A stretch of 64,000 nt of DNA from Cardinalis cardinalis (lineage: Eukaryota > Chordata > Aves > Passeriformes > Cardinalidae), in contig JACDOX010000030.1 of NCBI GenBank assembly GCA_014549065.1, positions 584,330-648,329 on the forward strand. Direction: 5' to 3'. The first letter of the stretch is position 1. Each line of letters starts with the position of its first letter. Under the pieces are notes generated by a model. That model was not told the DNA's origin, did not search any database, and saw only the letters and a list, made by a program, of their open reading frames with translations. Positions 38,301-51,214 of the stretch are shown here, piece by piece. The position numbers and the translations under genes were made by a program.

Positions 38301-41300
38301 TAATCTTGACATCTGCAGCACAGACCCATGCTGCATTTTGCAACCTGAGCTTCTCTGTGAAGAACCACACAACAAAAACAAAGCTGACTTATCATTCACA
38401 AAGGCCTTTCATTAGGTGTCCTCAAACTCTGGTATTTAAATTAAGAGCAGTGTATGAGCTGCTTCAAAAGATGACAAGGTAGGAAAATGCCACTGGGACT
38501 ATTTTCTATTGAGCACAGCACACAGCTGGGAGCTGCTGTCACTCCTGTCCAAACAAACCATATGTTAGAACCTCTGTACATTAATACATGGATTTTTTTT
38601 CCCCCTAGAACAACCTGTTGGCACAGTATACACTTCTTTTGTACCTCTGTCTCCAGGTGAAAGAGAAGAGATCTATCCCAGCTACTAAACTTGTGAAGTA
38701 CCTATCAGGTGCCTCTGTGAAATGCCTACAAATTGTTGGCANTGCAGCTCATCTCTTCTGGGTTACCAGATGATTATTTTCCACATCAGTGGACAATGAT
38801 AAAAGTAGAAGAGATTGTGCTTTCTTCCTCTTTAGATGAGGTGTTGACAGATAATAAATCATTTTACAAGACTGGCATTGATTTCCTTGTATTTAGATAT
38901 GGAGAGCAAAATGCAATCACATTCTATGATGCCTTTCTCAAGCCACCAACTGGTATTGGAGGAATTAAATTAATAAGGGTTTCATTTTCCAGCNTGTGCC
39001 TCTTAGAGCTTTTGTTTAGATGATCTTAAATTCCATGCAAGCCCCATGTGGATTTTTTAAAATTGCTTTTTGACAATATNTGTACCTGCCTGTCAAGGGG
39101 TGGTTGTGCATGTCCTTCCATGTGTATGTAAAATACAGCAGGACAGATTCTGTGGATGAAACTAGAATAATGCAGGATGAACTAATTTGCTGTTGGCAGA
39201 CAAGTTCAAGTATGCTCTGNTAAACAGAAATTAACTCAGAACAGCCTCTCTTTGCTCAAACAGTAGGAAGACAGGGGTTTTAAGGCAGTGAGGGTCAAGA
39301 ATTAATGTAAAATAGATATCTTTTAAATACCCNCTCATTTTCCCCTCTGCATCTTCCATGATGATTCCCCAGCTGTGCACTTGCCCATTAAATTTCATTG
39401 CAGAAGATGGACCAAGAGTATTTTAGGCCACACTGAAATTTTAGCTTGTANCCCAGTCTTTGAAAATCCTTCCTACGTTAGACATTATCCCAGAGCACCA
39501 TGATATTTTATTTCAGGCTGAAAGTAATAAACCACTGAAGTCAATACACTAAACACATGATTTGGAGGCCNCTGAGAAGGCTGACATATGAAATTATGAA
39601 TTATGACACATGAAATTACTAAATATCCAAATTTAACAAATGTACAAATTGAAGTTGGTGTTCTTTTACCTTGGTATCATGACTGGATCTGCACACAAAT
39701 CTCTCTCTATCCAACAGCTCCACATCACTGACTTTCCCAAAGCGTTGCACAGAATTTAGTGACAGCTTTCATTCAAGTCTGTGGAGGACATTTGGTCCAT
39801 AACCTCACTGAAATCAACACAGTCTCTTTGTGGTGCATAAATTGACTGTGCAAAAGGAAGTCAAGTCAACAGGAACTGGATAGATAAATCCTAAAATGTC
39901 TGGACTTTTAGGGACAGGTGGTCATGCTTTTCCCTGTTACTTAATAGAGTCAAACTGCTATTGGAGTTCNTGGGAATAAAGCCCTGTTTGGTTGAAATTA
40001 CTGAGGCTTTTATTTCTAGAGCTCTAAAACTCTTCCCTTCTATTTAAACAACAATCTCTCCTGTTCTCATTTACGGCCTGATGTGCAGAAGCACGAATTG
40101 TTCCCATGAAAGACACAGATTTTCCAAAAACTGTAATGGTCTAAGAGGTACCAATTTCTTCTGAAATGTTACTTTTTCTGCTGAAAACTTCTTCTTTGTC
40201 TCAAAATAATTTTTTTTCCCCCTAGGGAAGACTCTCCTAAACCTGTGATTAAATGCAATCTAATTCCCAGTTATGGAGATGTTCAAAAGTAACAGTGATT
40301 GAAAGAGTGAGACAAAACCTATAGTTCACCAAAAGTTAGGTTGCCATCGATTTCTTAGAGGCAGCAAACTCAGATGTTAATGAACATTTCCAAAGGTCAC
40401 TAAGGCACTACAGCAATGCTCTGAAGGTGAAGATTGAGGACTATTTCTTTTTAAACTGATTAATTTTTTAATATATATTTTAAAACCTGCCTGTATGTCT
40501 GTACTTTTTGTCTTCAGTTGTGCACTATTCCCACTTCAACAGAGGCATAAATCTGCATGTACAGACACACACTTTTCATTATTTAATGTACCATCTGAAA
40601 TATTATATGATTTTGATAGGCAACACATTGATTTGTACTGGGTTTTTTTCTGCTGTGCTACACGAAAATTTAATTACCTACAGCCATCAGTTCCATTACA
40701 ATAGGGCCTTGAAGAATGATTAAACTTTTAATTTTAGTAGGGTAAGCTACTTGCAGATCAGTTCTTGAATTTACAGTACTATGTTGGATATGACTTAACA
40801 AGAAGGAATTAATTGTCTGGAATCATGGAATGCCTTTACAAACCAGTGGGTTTTTTTTACTTTTAGGGACTCTGCTGACATTAGTGAGATCAGACTNTCA
40901 CTGCACATGGTGGCACCAAATAGAACTGAAATAAAGGAAACAGAGGGAGGACAAAATCTGAGCACTCAGAAACACCAAATTAATTACTCCTGCCCATGCA
41001 TAGATTATTTGTGACCCCACTGCAGTCTGTGGGAGTTTTGCCAATCAGTTTCAACAGGAGGAGAATCTGGGTTGGACTGAAGTTTCCTGCTTCTGCNCAC
41101 AGCAACAGAGGCATTCCAGACCACTCTCAGGAAGGGAAAATAAAAGTGCAAATNCCCAGTAACTGTGGCAACAGGAGGGGCAGTTTTCTTTGCCATCCTG
41201 TACTTTTGAATTCAGTAGCTGTTCTGTGACATGATGTGTTTCTCCCCTCCACCAAATTAAAGCTTTCTTCCCATGTGGAAAGCATGTCAGGGAAAGAGCA

Positions 41301-44300
41301 GAGAACAAAAGCATCAACACACACAGCCCCCAGAAGCCTTTTCACATTTCCCACCTCACATCTGTCACAATGGCAAATCCATGTTTGCAAACAGCATGGA
41401 AAAACTGCCTTAAATGTGATAATTCCTCAAAAGACAGGGAATTAGCTCAGCCTGCTCTGTGAATGTCTCTCAATTCATGTGAGCAACAAGTGGTGATGAG
41501 CTCTCTCAGCAAAGAGCCAAGAGCTCTGCTATNGAGAGAAGAGCTAAAGACTGCACAGGCTGTCCAACTCTGGTTGCATTTATCTTCCTTTTTTACCCGT
41601 TCCTTCATTGAGGTGCTNTCTGTTGTATCCTTGGACTTAGTAACTTCATTAAGGGCTGCAAACACCCAGTGAGGCTTTGGGCAAGGTTTGAGAGCCTCAG
41701 AAAAGCAGCAGCATATGCAAAATATGACTGATGATGCCCTAAGGACTGTCACAGGCAGTCAAACCAAAAGGGGATGCAAGTGAGTTTCTCTTCCCTTGCA
41801 CCTTGTGTCCTCTGTTTTACAGGAGGCAGTGCCCATGCTGACAAGTGGGCAGCACTCTCTACAAAGTTAAAAGACAGCAAAATCTGCCTCTGTAGCTGCC
41901 AAGGACAAAGAAAAGATGGGAAACATATGTTCTCTGTGTTTGGGATGATTCAGTGTAGGTAGACTACCTGGGTCAGAGCCCAGATGGTGTAAANTGCTGA
42001 GTCTCAGAACTTACATTAGCTGAGTCTCTAGATTAATAAGTATTTTTTATTTGAACTTCTGAACTATTCTGAGACTCTTTATTAAAAAAAAAAAAAAGCC
42101 AAGCCCCCAAACAACCTCGAAGGGAAAAGCAAAGAAGCAAAAACTNATGTGACTTCTTTAAANTATTGGTGTGAATCACTGTCAGAGCTCAGGCAGGAGC
42201 ACATGTCCTCTGAGCCTCAGTACAACACCACTGATGCAAAGGCCACACCTGAAGTTTATTGAGCTAACACAGCAACTTAAGGAGGTCTGAGCTGCCCTGT
42301 GTGCTCCAGTCATCTGTCATTTGAAATTCTCAGGGCTGACACCTCAAGAGTCAACATTAATTAGTCACTGAACAAAATGTTCTTGAAAGGGCAGTAACAG
42401 TCAGCCATGGAGTTCAGATGCTGTGCTAGAAACAGAAGGTGATGAGCTTTGATGAGCACTTGAACAAAAGACACTAAAGGTGCACAGGAGGCAACTGAGC
42501 TAAACACAAGAAAATAAGGAAGACATTGGAGTCTTGGTGATGTAAGCTTGGACTGGGAGTAGGTGGNATTCAAATGTCTTGGGAACACTCAAGCCAAAGG
42601 GATTCATGAGGGAATTTACATCTGTGCCATCTGTCCTTCACTTATTTTGTAAATGGCTTTTGGAAGAGAAATAATGCCATCTTTCTCTTCCAATTTAACC
42701 CTACTAGTGATTGACTGCTGGCAGGAATGCCAAAACATTCAACCCAGGAGATAACACACCAAAAATAAACCTCACCCTAAACAAAATGCCCTGCCCTGTC
42801 ACTTACTCACTGTACCCTTTCTATGATGTTATCTTAAGCTGAAACCATTACTTCTTAGTTTTTCTGACTCAGATGTGAGAGGACTAATTTTGATAAACCA
42901 TGTCTTACAAAACTCACCTTATCAAATTGACCAGGAAGAACTGACAGCAAGCTGGAGATGTGTTACCTTTCACTTCTTAATATCACCACNCACAAAAGGG
43001 GCTGCTTTTTAGGTCAAATATGGATTGACCACACTCAACAGTACATGCAGTCCTCATCTGATTTATTAATGTATGGTATGCCACTGAGCAGCAAATTTTG
43101 GANGTGATTAATATAGTTATTTCTGAATGATTGCTAAGGTGAAAATAAACTAGATGAGCTATGAAAATACCAGCATAAAAATCAAAATAACCTGATTTGG
43201 GAAAAGTCTGAGCAAGTCACCACAGTGACTCCTTCAAGTCCAGATGCCTTAAGTATTGTGGGTATAACCTGATATTAATGACATAATTTTTTAAAAAAAG
43301 AATTTAATTGCTTTGGCAGCAATTGTGGTTACTAATATTCTAAATGTCATGAAAATCTATTAAAAGTCTTGCTGAAGAAAGAAAAGCACAACTTTGCCAT
43401 GTCCAATCTTCCAATTACTGGAATAGATGTTTGTGATGGGATCATGCCATAGATTTTGATGGTTTGGTAAGAAGGGTGATATCTAGGGACATGTTTCATG
43501 TCTTGTCTTCCAAAAATCAAACAAAGAAAATGCAGATTCCCATGATGAAAGCCAAGAGTAGAGCCATTGTCCATGGGCTGTGTAAAAGTTCCAAGTCTGA
43601 CATTTCCCAAGTGCACAACCAGCAATGACAACTGCTAAGTGGTTCTGAANTGTTACACAGCTTGTGCTGGTAAAAGAGAAGGTGGCAGAAGATTCAATAA
43701 TGGTGATGAAATGTTGGGGAATCACTGCTTTCTTCAAGCCCCTCCTTCTTCAGGATTTCTAATAAGGGGTTGTTGGTGAATTTTCACTTTGTACAAACAC
43801 CTTGTCAGCTCCAAAAAAAGAGTAAGAAATAACACCCTTAGAAGAAATGTCTGAGAGTTGAACACAGTCTGGCAAAAGCAAACACAAATCCACTGATTTC
43901 AGTGGAGTTACAGATGGCCCCCTGAAGGTACAACAGAGCTGATTTGGCCCTCTTTCCATACTGTAACTCTGCTTTCCCTGAGAAACCTTTGCTTTCAAAG
44001 GAACCAACCATGTGCAAAGAGCCTACAACCATGAGCTTCAATTAAATAAATGAACGGAGGGCACACTTGTGTTTTAAAACTTTTCTCAGTAGCGGACTTT
44101 ACCAGCAAGTATTGACCTTTCATCTGTTTAATTTCAGGATCTAATGCCCCTNTCACAGACTAAACACTGATCTGCAGAATATCAATTACTGTACACGTAT
44201 TTCTGCTTCCCATGGTTTCCCACAAGTATTAATGGGAATCATGTATAAGCATATTGCATGTCTCAGGAAGAACCTGTTCTTCCTTAGAAGCCACCTCAGC

Positions 44301-44340
44301 ACTACAGCAGATGGGCACAGGCTTTGTGACTAAAAGCATG

Positions 44341-44394
44341 GAGAGAGACAGAGAAGGAGAGAGAGAAAAAGAAAAAGAAAGTGAGAGAAGAAAG
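44341..44394 (-). promoter_or_regulatory. CU-rich tract just inside intron after exon 9
   Basis: The plus strand is an almost pure purine run of gagagaga, gaaaaag and gaaag words. In the transcript it is a 54-nt CU-rich tract at +9 to +62 after the exon 9 donor, with several CUCUCU and UUCUUU words. Such words bind PTBP1 and related proteins. It may equally be only a (CT)n microsatellite. Confidence 0.5.
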
Positions 44395-44402
44395 TTGCTT
44401 AC

Positions 44403-44575
44403 TGTTTCGAGGCTTCTCCTCATCCATGCCTTCATCTTCATTTTCTGGATCAATATCTTCTGCTTGAGTTATCCAGTCTAAGTATCCCTTCAGATCCTCC
44501 TCTAGCTGCTGCTTTTCCCGAAGCTTCTGGAAATCGCCTCGAGCCTTGGCCTTTTCTCTTTCTTTGGAAAACTCC
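44403..44575 (-). CDS. CACNA1C: CACNA1C exon 9 (I-II linker with beta-subunit anchor, AID)
   Basis: This 173-nt exon has one base completing the glycine split from exon 8 or 8a, 57 codons, then A. The acceptor is gctag|GGA, after a strong pyrimidine tract, and the donor is AACA|gtaagc. It reads EFSKEREKAKARGDFQKL, then REKQQLEEDLKGYLDWIT and QAEDIDPENEDEGMDEEK, PRN. Residues about 22 to 40 (QQLEEDLKGYLDWITQAED) match the alpha-interaction domain consensus QQ-E--L-GY--WI---E, the helix that docks in the groove of the CaV-beta subunit and controls surface expression and gating. An acidic tail follows. The peptide seems identical to mammalian Cav1.2 as I recall it. Confidence 0.98.
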
Positions 44576-47500
44576 CTAGCAAGAGGGAGGGAGGGACAGG
44601 ACGTGGGTGGAAAGGAGGAAGAGATGGAAGAAAAACAATGGGTTAGATTGATTCCACCAGAAAGTCTCCTCAGTCTGTGTAGCACATCCAGCTGTTTCTA
44701 TTCTCTCCAGACAAACACATGTATGGAGCATCCTTGCTGTCCACCCAGATGTAAAACAGCTGGAGTGTCCACATATCTATCAACACTTAGGAAAAGACTG
44801 ATACCTTTTTCAAAACTTTCCTTCTCAGCATTTGANTGACAATTCAAATAAAACATATATGTGACATTTATGTACAATTTTGTGTACAATACCAGACATT
44901 TTCTAACATTCTGTAAACACTTGATATTCTCCAACAGTTATCTACAAATGTCTATATGAACAATGGTTAAAGATGAACTGTTTGACAATAATCTGACATC
45001 TGGAGAGTGAGCTGGTGGCTCTAATTTCTAGCCAGGTTTCAATCAGTGTTNAAGATTTTATATTTCATCACAACTAAACTGGGCTAGTTTTAAGTGTAAT
45101 TAATGGTACTCACAATCCTGTACACATTTAGTTATGGACCATTTCACCCACAGTACTGGNAAATATAGTTAAAAATTCAGACCTCAAAGTTTTACTGAAG
45201 ACTTTTANCATTCAAGGGTGTTATCTGACATGAAATATATTTTTCAAATCTCACACTAGGTGGACAAATACAATAAATTATGGATAGACAAAACTAATAA
45301 ATTCTGCCAGAAAGTGGATAGGGCAAAACATTTGATGATAGTTTTATGAAAGAACACTNTTGGGAATATAGACTTAAAACAGGGCATAAGAACAAGAATT
45401 TCCTGTTGCTTTGTTATGATCCTGGGTTCTCGGCTTTGTCTTCTTTTTGGCTGCAGTGCTGTTTCTTCTCCTCTTTCAGCAATAATTTTTTCAAGAAATG
45501 CTGACCTCCCTTATTTAGAGACTCACGTGGTTCTAAACCAATTTTTAACACTTGTATTTTAAAAAGTAAGTTTAATGATTGTGAAAATTGCTGGACCAAG
45601 AGTACTTAAGCATNAAGTCTTATATCTGCTGAAGCAGATCACTACACAAGACACACACAGCAGATAATACAGGCCACTCTTCCTAGGAAAAGAGGTGAAG
45701 CCATTCTCCCCAGTGNATTATCCATTTCTGTTGCTGAAGACTGTCAGCAATGAATGGATTTAACAAAATGCTACTCCACTTGGTATTTGTCTAAGGTTTG
45801 CTCCTGCAAAAATGAAGAGGAAATCTACCACTGATTTTGGTGGCATAATATTAGCACAATGAAAATCCTAGCCAAAATGTAAATTTTGTGAGTGGNATGT
45901 GACTGAGGTGGGTTTCTAACTGTGATAGTGAGGTGCTTTCCTCCTGCCTGGTCCAAAGCCTGCTGAAAGANTTCCATGGACTTCACAGGCTTTGAATCAG
46001 GTTTTCAGAATTCTGAGCTGTGCATGAAACCAGCNCTGCAGCAGGATCAAAGCAGGATGATCCCTTAATTTCTAGACAAACTACGTGACAACGTATGTCA
46101 GTGTCATCTGCACCCCTGTTGCACTGCTGAGGGTTCAGGTCCTCCCAAGGAAATGTGATAAAAAAGGTGGAGGTGAGGAAGAGAACCACTGGCTTCTCTG
46201 GCCTGAAGTTAGTCCACAGTCAGCTCTGGGTCCAAACTCAGCCTCAAGGCATGGAGAAAAAAAGAAAAATTAAATTTTCTTATACTGGGAGTGATATTTT
46301 ACTATTTATAATATAAAAGAAACAAATAANCCCAACAATAATAATAATAATAAAAACTACACAAAGATTGTTAGGGAAAAAATCCATCAGCAGCAGTGAT
46401 ATTTTCTGCTTCAGTAACACTTTTCCCCTGGGTCTGCTACAGTGCTGTATACAAATTAATGAATTAACTCTTAAAAAAATAACCACTGAATGAATCTATG
46501 TATTATTAAGCCTGTTTGTTAAATCAAATTCCAATATTTTGATTTTCAGCTCGTAAAGNATTATTTTAGAATCTAAAACAAATGGGTCAAATTTTGAAAT
46601 GGGCTGAACCTAGAGTCTTCTAACACAATGCAAAACACTGTGATTGCCTCANGTAAATGACCTGCAATTCCATGTCTCTTCCCTTTGTACAACACATGAC
46701 ACTCNACATCTCAGATGACTCTCCAAAAAGAAGAAAAAAAGAAGAACAACTGGTTTAAATTGTCTTGATTTCTATGCTCTACTAACACTAAACCATTGAG
46801 AACAGGTGGCTCAGGAAATTGCTACTGCAATTCAAACCACCTCCCANGTGGGCAAATGTAGCTCACAATCAAGAGTTCCTATCAGTGGCCATTTTCCATC
46901 CCATGGCAAGGGAGCTGTGGCCTCAGCCNGGGTGTATTGCAGGCAGGTGCACACATTGCTGCTGCCACCAGCACAGCTGGCAGTAAATGGTCACGGTTTG
47001 CAGNTCCAGCAGGCAGGCCAAGGACCACAGAAGCTTTGATGGAAGTGCCATGTTCATCTAGAGTCTTCTAGTCTTTTTGCTTTCACAAAAAAGGCTGCAC
47101 AATCATGGCAGGGTAAGGTCAACAAAGGCTCATAGGACTAGCAAGCAATCTGTCTCTTTTCAGTGAACCCAAAACATCAGAGTGATTGAATCTGATTGTT
47201 TTTACCACAATTCAGTTTGTTTCACTTTGGTTTACTTCTCCCAGAAAATTATAGAAATGCCTGCCAATGGGAATACCAGAGAGGAGAGTATTCTGGAGAG
47301 ACATTTTCTCTGTGTGAGGTTAGAGTGGGTCAAGATCATAAACACCCAGCTCTGCATTATGTGCTGTTTGAGAAGAAAATTTCTCTCTCCTATCCCAATG
47401 ATGGAATTTAGGTTATTCTTGTTGATGTGATTTCTCACATTTAGAGGCGAGATAGAAAGTGAGCAAAACAGCAGAATTCTAACAGTTCAAAACTCTTGCT

Positions 47501-50500
47501 TACTACTGAAAATGNAGCACAAGGCTCCAAACCTCATACATCCTGAGAAGTACACCAAGGAATGGGAAGGGTTGGAACAGGAGACAGAAGATTAGGAAAA
47601 ANATCTGAAAGGTCACAAAACCTGCTCAAGGAGGAGCTACAACCATAGCCAGCCTCCTGTTCACTCTGACCTCTTTCTTGGCAGTAAAAGCATCAAAAGC
47701 AGCCAACTGTGTTTTGCAGGATCCTCTCAAAGCAGAAGAAACCTCTGTTCTCCTGCCCTCCATTTGCCTCAGGCAACTGCTTNTTTGGCCTGTGTCCTGG
47801 GATTTGGATCAAAATATAAAGGAAATGGGACTCTAAATTCTTAGGTGTACTTGTCTGAAGGTTGAACCCCCTCTGCCTTTTTTTTCCCTCATTAATTAAC
47901 TGAAACAGATAACATAGATGTGAACATCTCTGATCTCAAGTGACTTCTTATCACTTCTCAGAGTAACGATGTGGAATTGTTTTGCCTAGGCTTGGGGAGG
48001 TCTGCTATGTGATCTGCTGACTGGATAGTCCTTTGGAGTACATGAATTTTGTATTGTGCTCAGCCAAGTCAGGAGGAGATTACAGCTCCACATATAAATC
48101 CTCTGACATGCTATTTAGGCTAGTATGTGTTTAGTAAATTCACCAGGACCATGAATGGATGACATACCTGAGGAAAAACAAATTACAAAAGAGCTCTTTC
48201 AGCAGAGCAAAATTCAGCATTTCATTTTGCAGGTGCAATCAAGGTGTCTTTGTGAGTACAATTAATTACACTTATGCATTCAGAAGTGATTACCCTCCTC
48301 CCCCCAAGCTAATCTATCATTTGTGAAGCCTACCTACANAACATGCCTGCTGAAGCCCCTGAAATAGATAAATGGGAAAAAAATCAGAGATGCCCAGAAT
48401 GGATATTCAGAGCTAACCAGGAATGCTGCTTTGTATCTAGAACAGACAGGTGGATCATCAACATAGATCAGACTAATAGCAATAGCAAGTCTCCAAGAAA
48501 AAAAGCTGAATCTGCAAAGTNAAGACACTTTGTAACTCAGCAGAATTTAGAATTGCTTTAGAAAGTTAATTGTTTAAGAACTGCTTATATAGACCAAAGA
48601 AAATTTGGAACATTTCTCCCATAATTTCTGTGTTTTTTCATGGATGCAAATTCTCAAGCTTCTTTTTACTTTTCTCCAGTTGGGGACATTTTTGCAGAAA
48701 CAGTGCAGCTGTCATAACACTATGAAGACAGCCAGAAAGAGTGACTCACAGCTTAAACAAGGTGAACTTCATCTTTGATTTCAGTTCCCTCTACAGACTG
48801 TTTCCATCTCCTACCACTAACTGTGGTGGTTTAGCTGCAGTATGGCAGGAGGTGGAACATTTAGCCCTCAAAACACTTTCTTGAGTTGAAAATGAAAGAG
48901 AGAGGAAACTAAATTGTTAATTATGCTCAGGTACAAATCCATTTGCAGGTAAATTGAACCAGCAGTGCTTCAATACTATGCACTCCCCATGGCTGGGCTC
49001 ACAGGCACTTTTTATCCAATCAGATGCCATATAATCTTTGACAACATTTCTATAGGGTCCTTGAGTGCACCTCTGATGGAACAGATCCCTTTCCCTGNCA
49101 GCTGATCATCATCCCCCACCAGTGCTGACATCCTTACCTGCTGGGCAGAGTGTCCACCTGGAGGAATGAGGAGTTTGTGTTTCAAAACTGTACCAGGGCA
49201 TCACTCTCCAGATATGCAAGCACAGACTATTGCCCAACACTTCATTACCGAGGATTTCCTCCACATTTCCATAATGCTGTGGAAACCCTTCTCCTTGCAG
49301 CAGCTGTCACAGTGGCTAGTCTCCTTCAATGGAGCCATGAAGATAGAAATAATACCTCCTGCAAACCTTCTATTACCTGTCTCTTTGCCAGATGGCCAAA
49401 GGTGGATCTTTTTCCCCAGTCCCANTGCTGCCCTTCCTGTCTTGTTGGCCCAAGTACCGAGGACATCATTTCTATGAGGCATCATGTCCTTTCTCCTGCT
49501 CAGAGATCATTTTCCCTCTCTTTTGATCAAAAGACAAANGACTTCAGGGCTGCCTACTCAGGCAACAGGTACAGGCCCTAATCAAATCTCATCAAAGGAG
49601 ACAAGATGGTAGAAACAAAAAGAGGATGCATAAAGTCCTCATACCATATTTATCCATGCACACAGAATGTNTGTAGCCCCCAGTCATGCCCAAATATGGA
49701 ACTAGAAGCCTAATCCTAGAAGATTTTTTTTTTTAATCTTGCAAGGAATGTTTGCTGGCTTGATTCCTTAAATTATGTGTCTCCCCAGGGGCAGTAAAGT
49801 TTTTAACTACTGGGGACAATACCCATTGTTTTTAATCAAAGCTACTAAAATGATGCTTTGCAGTGAGGGCTGTACTGCAGAACTGAAACACAGCTAAATG
49901 TCTGGATGTCTTAAAAATGCTTAAACACTAAAAGGACTTCTCCTGCTTCTCTGTTCATCCTTGGAAAAGGTCAGAGGGAAATGATCTTTTCTCCCTGCAT
50001 CATGCCAAGTTTGCAATCTGCACAATAGAGAAGATGGGCTTACTGAAGAAGAAACGTGCCCAAGACTCTCTCCAGGGAAAATAGTCTCCTGGCAGGCTGT
50101 GCTTCAGATGTTCTAAACAATGTGAAAATTTCTCCTGTGAGAAGACATAATTTGGCAGGAATCTNATCCTACAGATGTAAAGGGATTTGTCTCATGCTCT
50201 CATTCCTCCTTCAGTCCTACTGACTCTTACAGAAATTCTACTATAATCCCCTTCTATGGTGCATGGATTGCTCTGCCCACAGGAGAGCACAGTGCTGTCC
50301 TCTTCCCACAGTGTCCAGGTAGAGGAATGTGTTACAGACAAAAAATTGTCTTATATTCCTTTGATTTAGTCAAAAGACTCCTTCTGTGATACTAAGAATG
50401 CTGTATTTTGCTATTGGCACAGCAAAAGCCTAGGCCTTCTCTTAAGGTTCTTGAGATCAACCCACCACTGACCGTTGTTTTGGTAACCAGAGAGTAGGAA

Positions 50501-50558
50501 TAGAAATACAAATTTTTAAAAATAAACAATAATAAAACATTTTCCTGGTACTGCTTAC
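44576..50558 (-). other. CACNA1C: Intron 8-9, about 6.0 kb
   Basis: The donor is gtaagc and the acceptor gctag. It contains a short ATA trinucleotide run near 46335-46353 and a weak LTR-start-like sequence near 48826. Otherwise it is unique AT-rich intron with many ambiguous bases. The open frame 49150-49581 (+) resembles no known protein. Confidence 0.86.
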
Positions 50559-50662
50559 CCGCTAAGTACACCGAGAACCAAGTTAAGTACAAAAAATGAC
50601 CCTATGATGATTAGTGTAACAAAATAGATCCAGGGCCAGTCCCTTCCTATGGCATCATTGAC
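50559..50662 (-). CDS. CACNA1C: CACNA1C exon 8 (IS6, mutually exclusive with 8a)
   Basis: This 104-nt exon has 34 codons plus GG of the following glycine. The acceptor is tccag|GTC and the donor GCGG|gtaagc. It reads VNDAIGRDWPWIYFVTLI, then [16 protein letters not shown]. It encodes the end of the domain I pore region and IS6, the gate helix; the split glycine is the residue equivalent to human G406. Mammalian exon 8 begins VNDAVGRDWPWIYF from memory, so one conservative change is present. It lies 376 nt downstream of exon 8a. Literature names for 8 and 8a are sometimes swapped; the name here follows the VNDA sequence. Confidence 0.97.

Positions 50663-51214
<552 letters not shown>

Larger units (their letters stand above)
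26101..44402 (-). other. CACNA1C: Intron 9-9*, about 18.3 kb
   Basis: This is the longest complete intron in the window. The donor is gtaagc and the acceptor gaaag. It contains a CU-rich tract at its very start (44341-44394), a low-complexity A/C block (32184-32330), an A-run near 42082-42098, and one TGCATG hexamer close to the acceptor. Many short open frames occur on both strands with no family resemblance. I found no additional exon, RNA gene or clear mobile element in it, but old repeats could escape reading by eye. Confidence 0.85.

Noticed and set aside
48826..48990. Possible LTR start (tgtggtggtttagctg) in intron 8-9
   Set aside because: Only about a dozen bases resemble bird LTR starts, and what follows is not recognisable. 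Too little to call without a repeat library.
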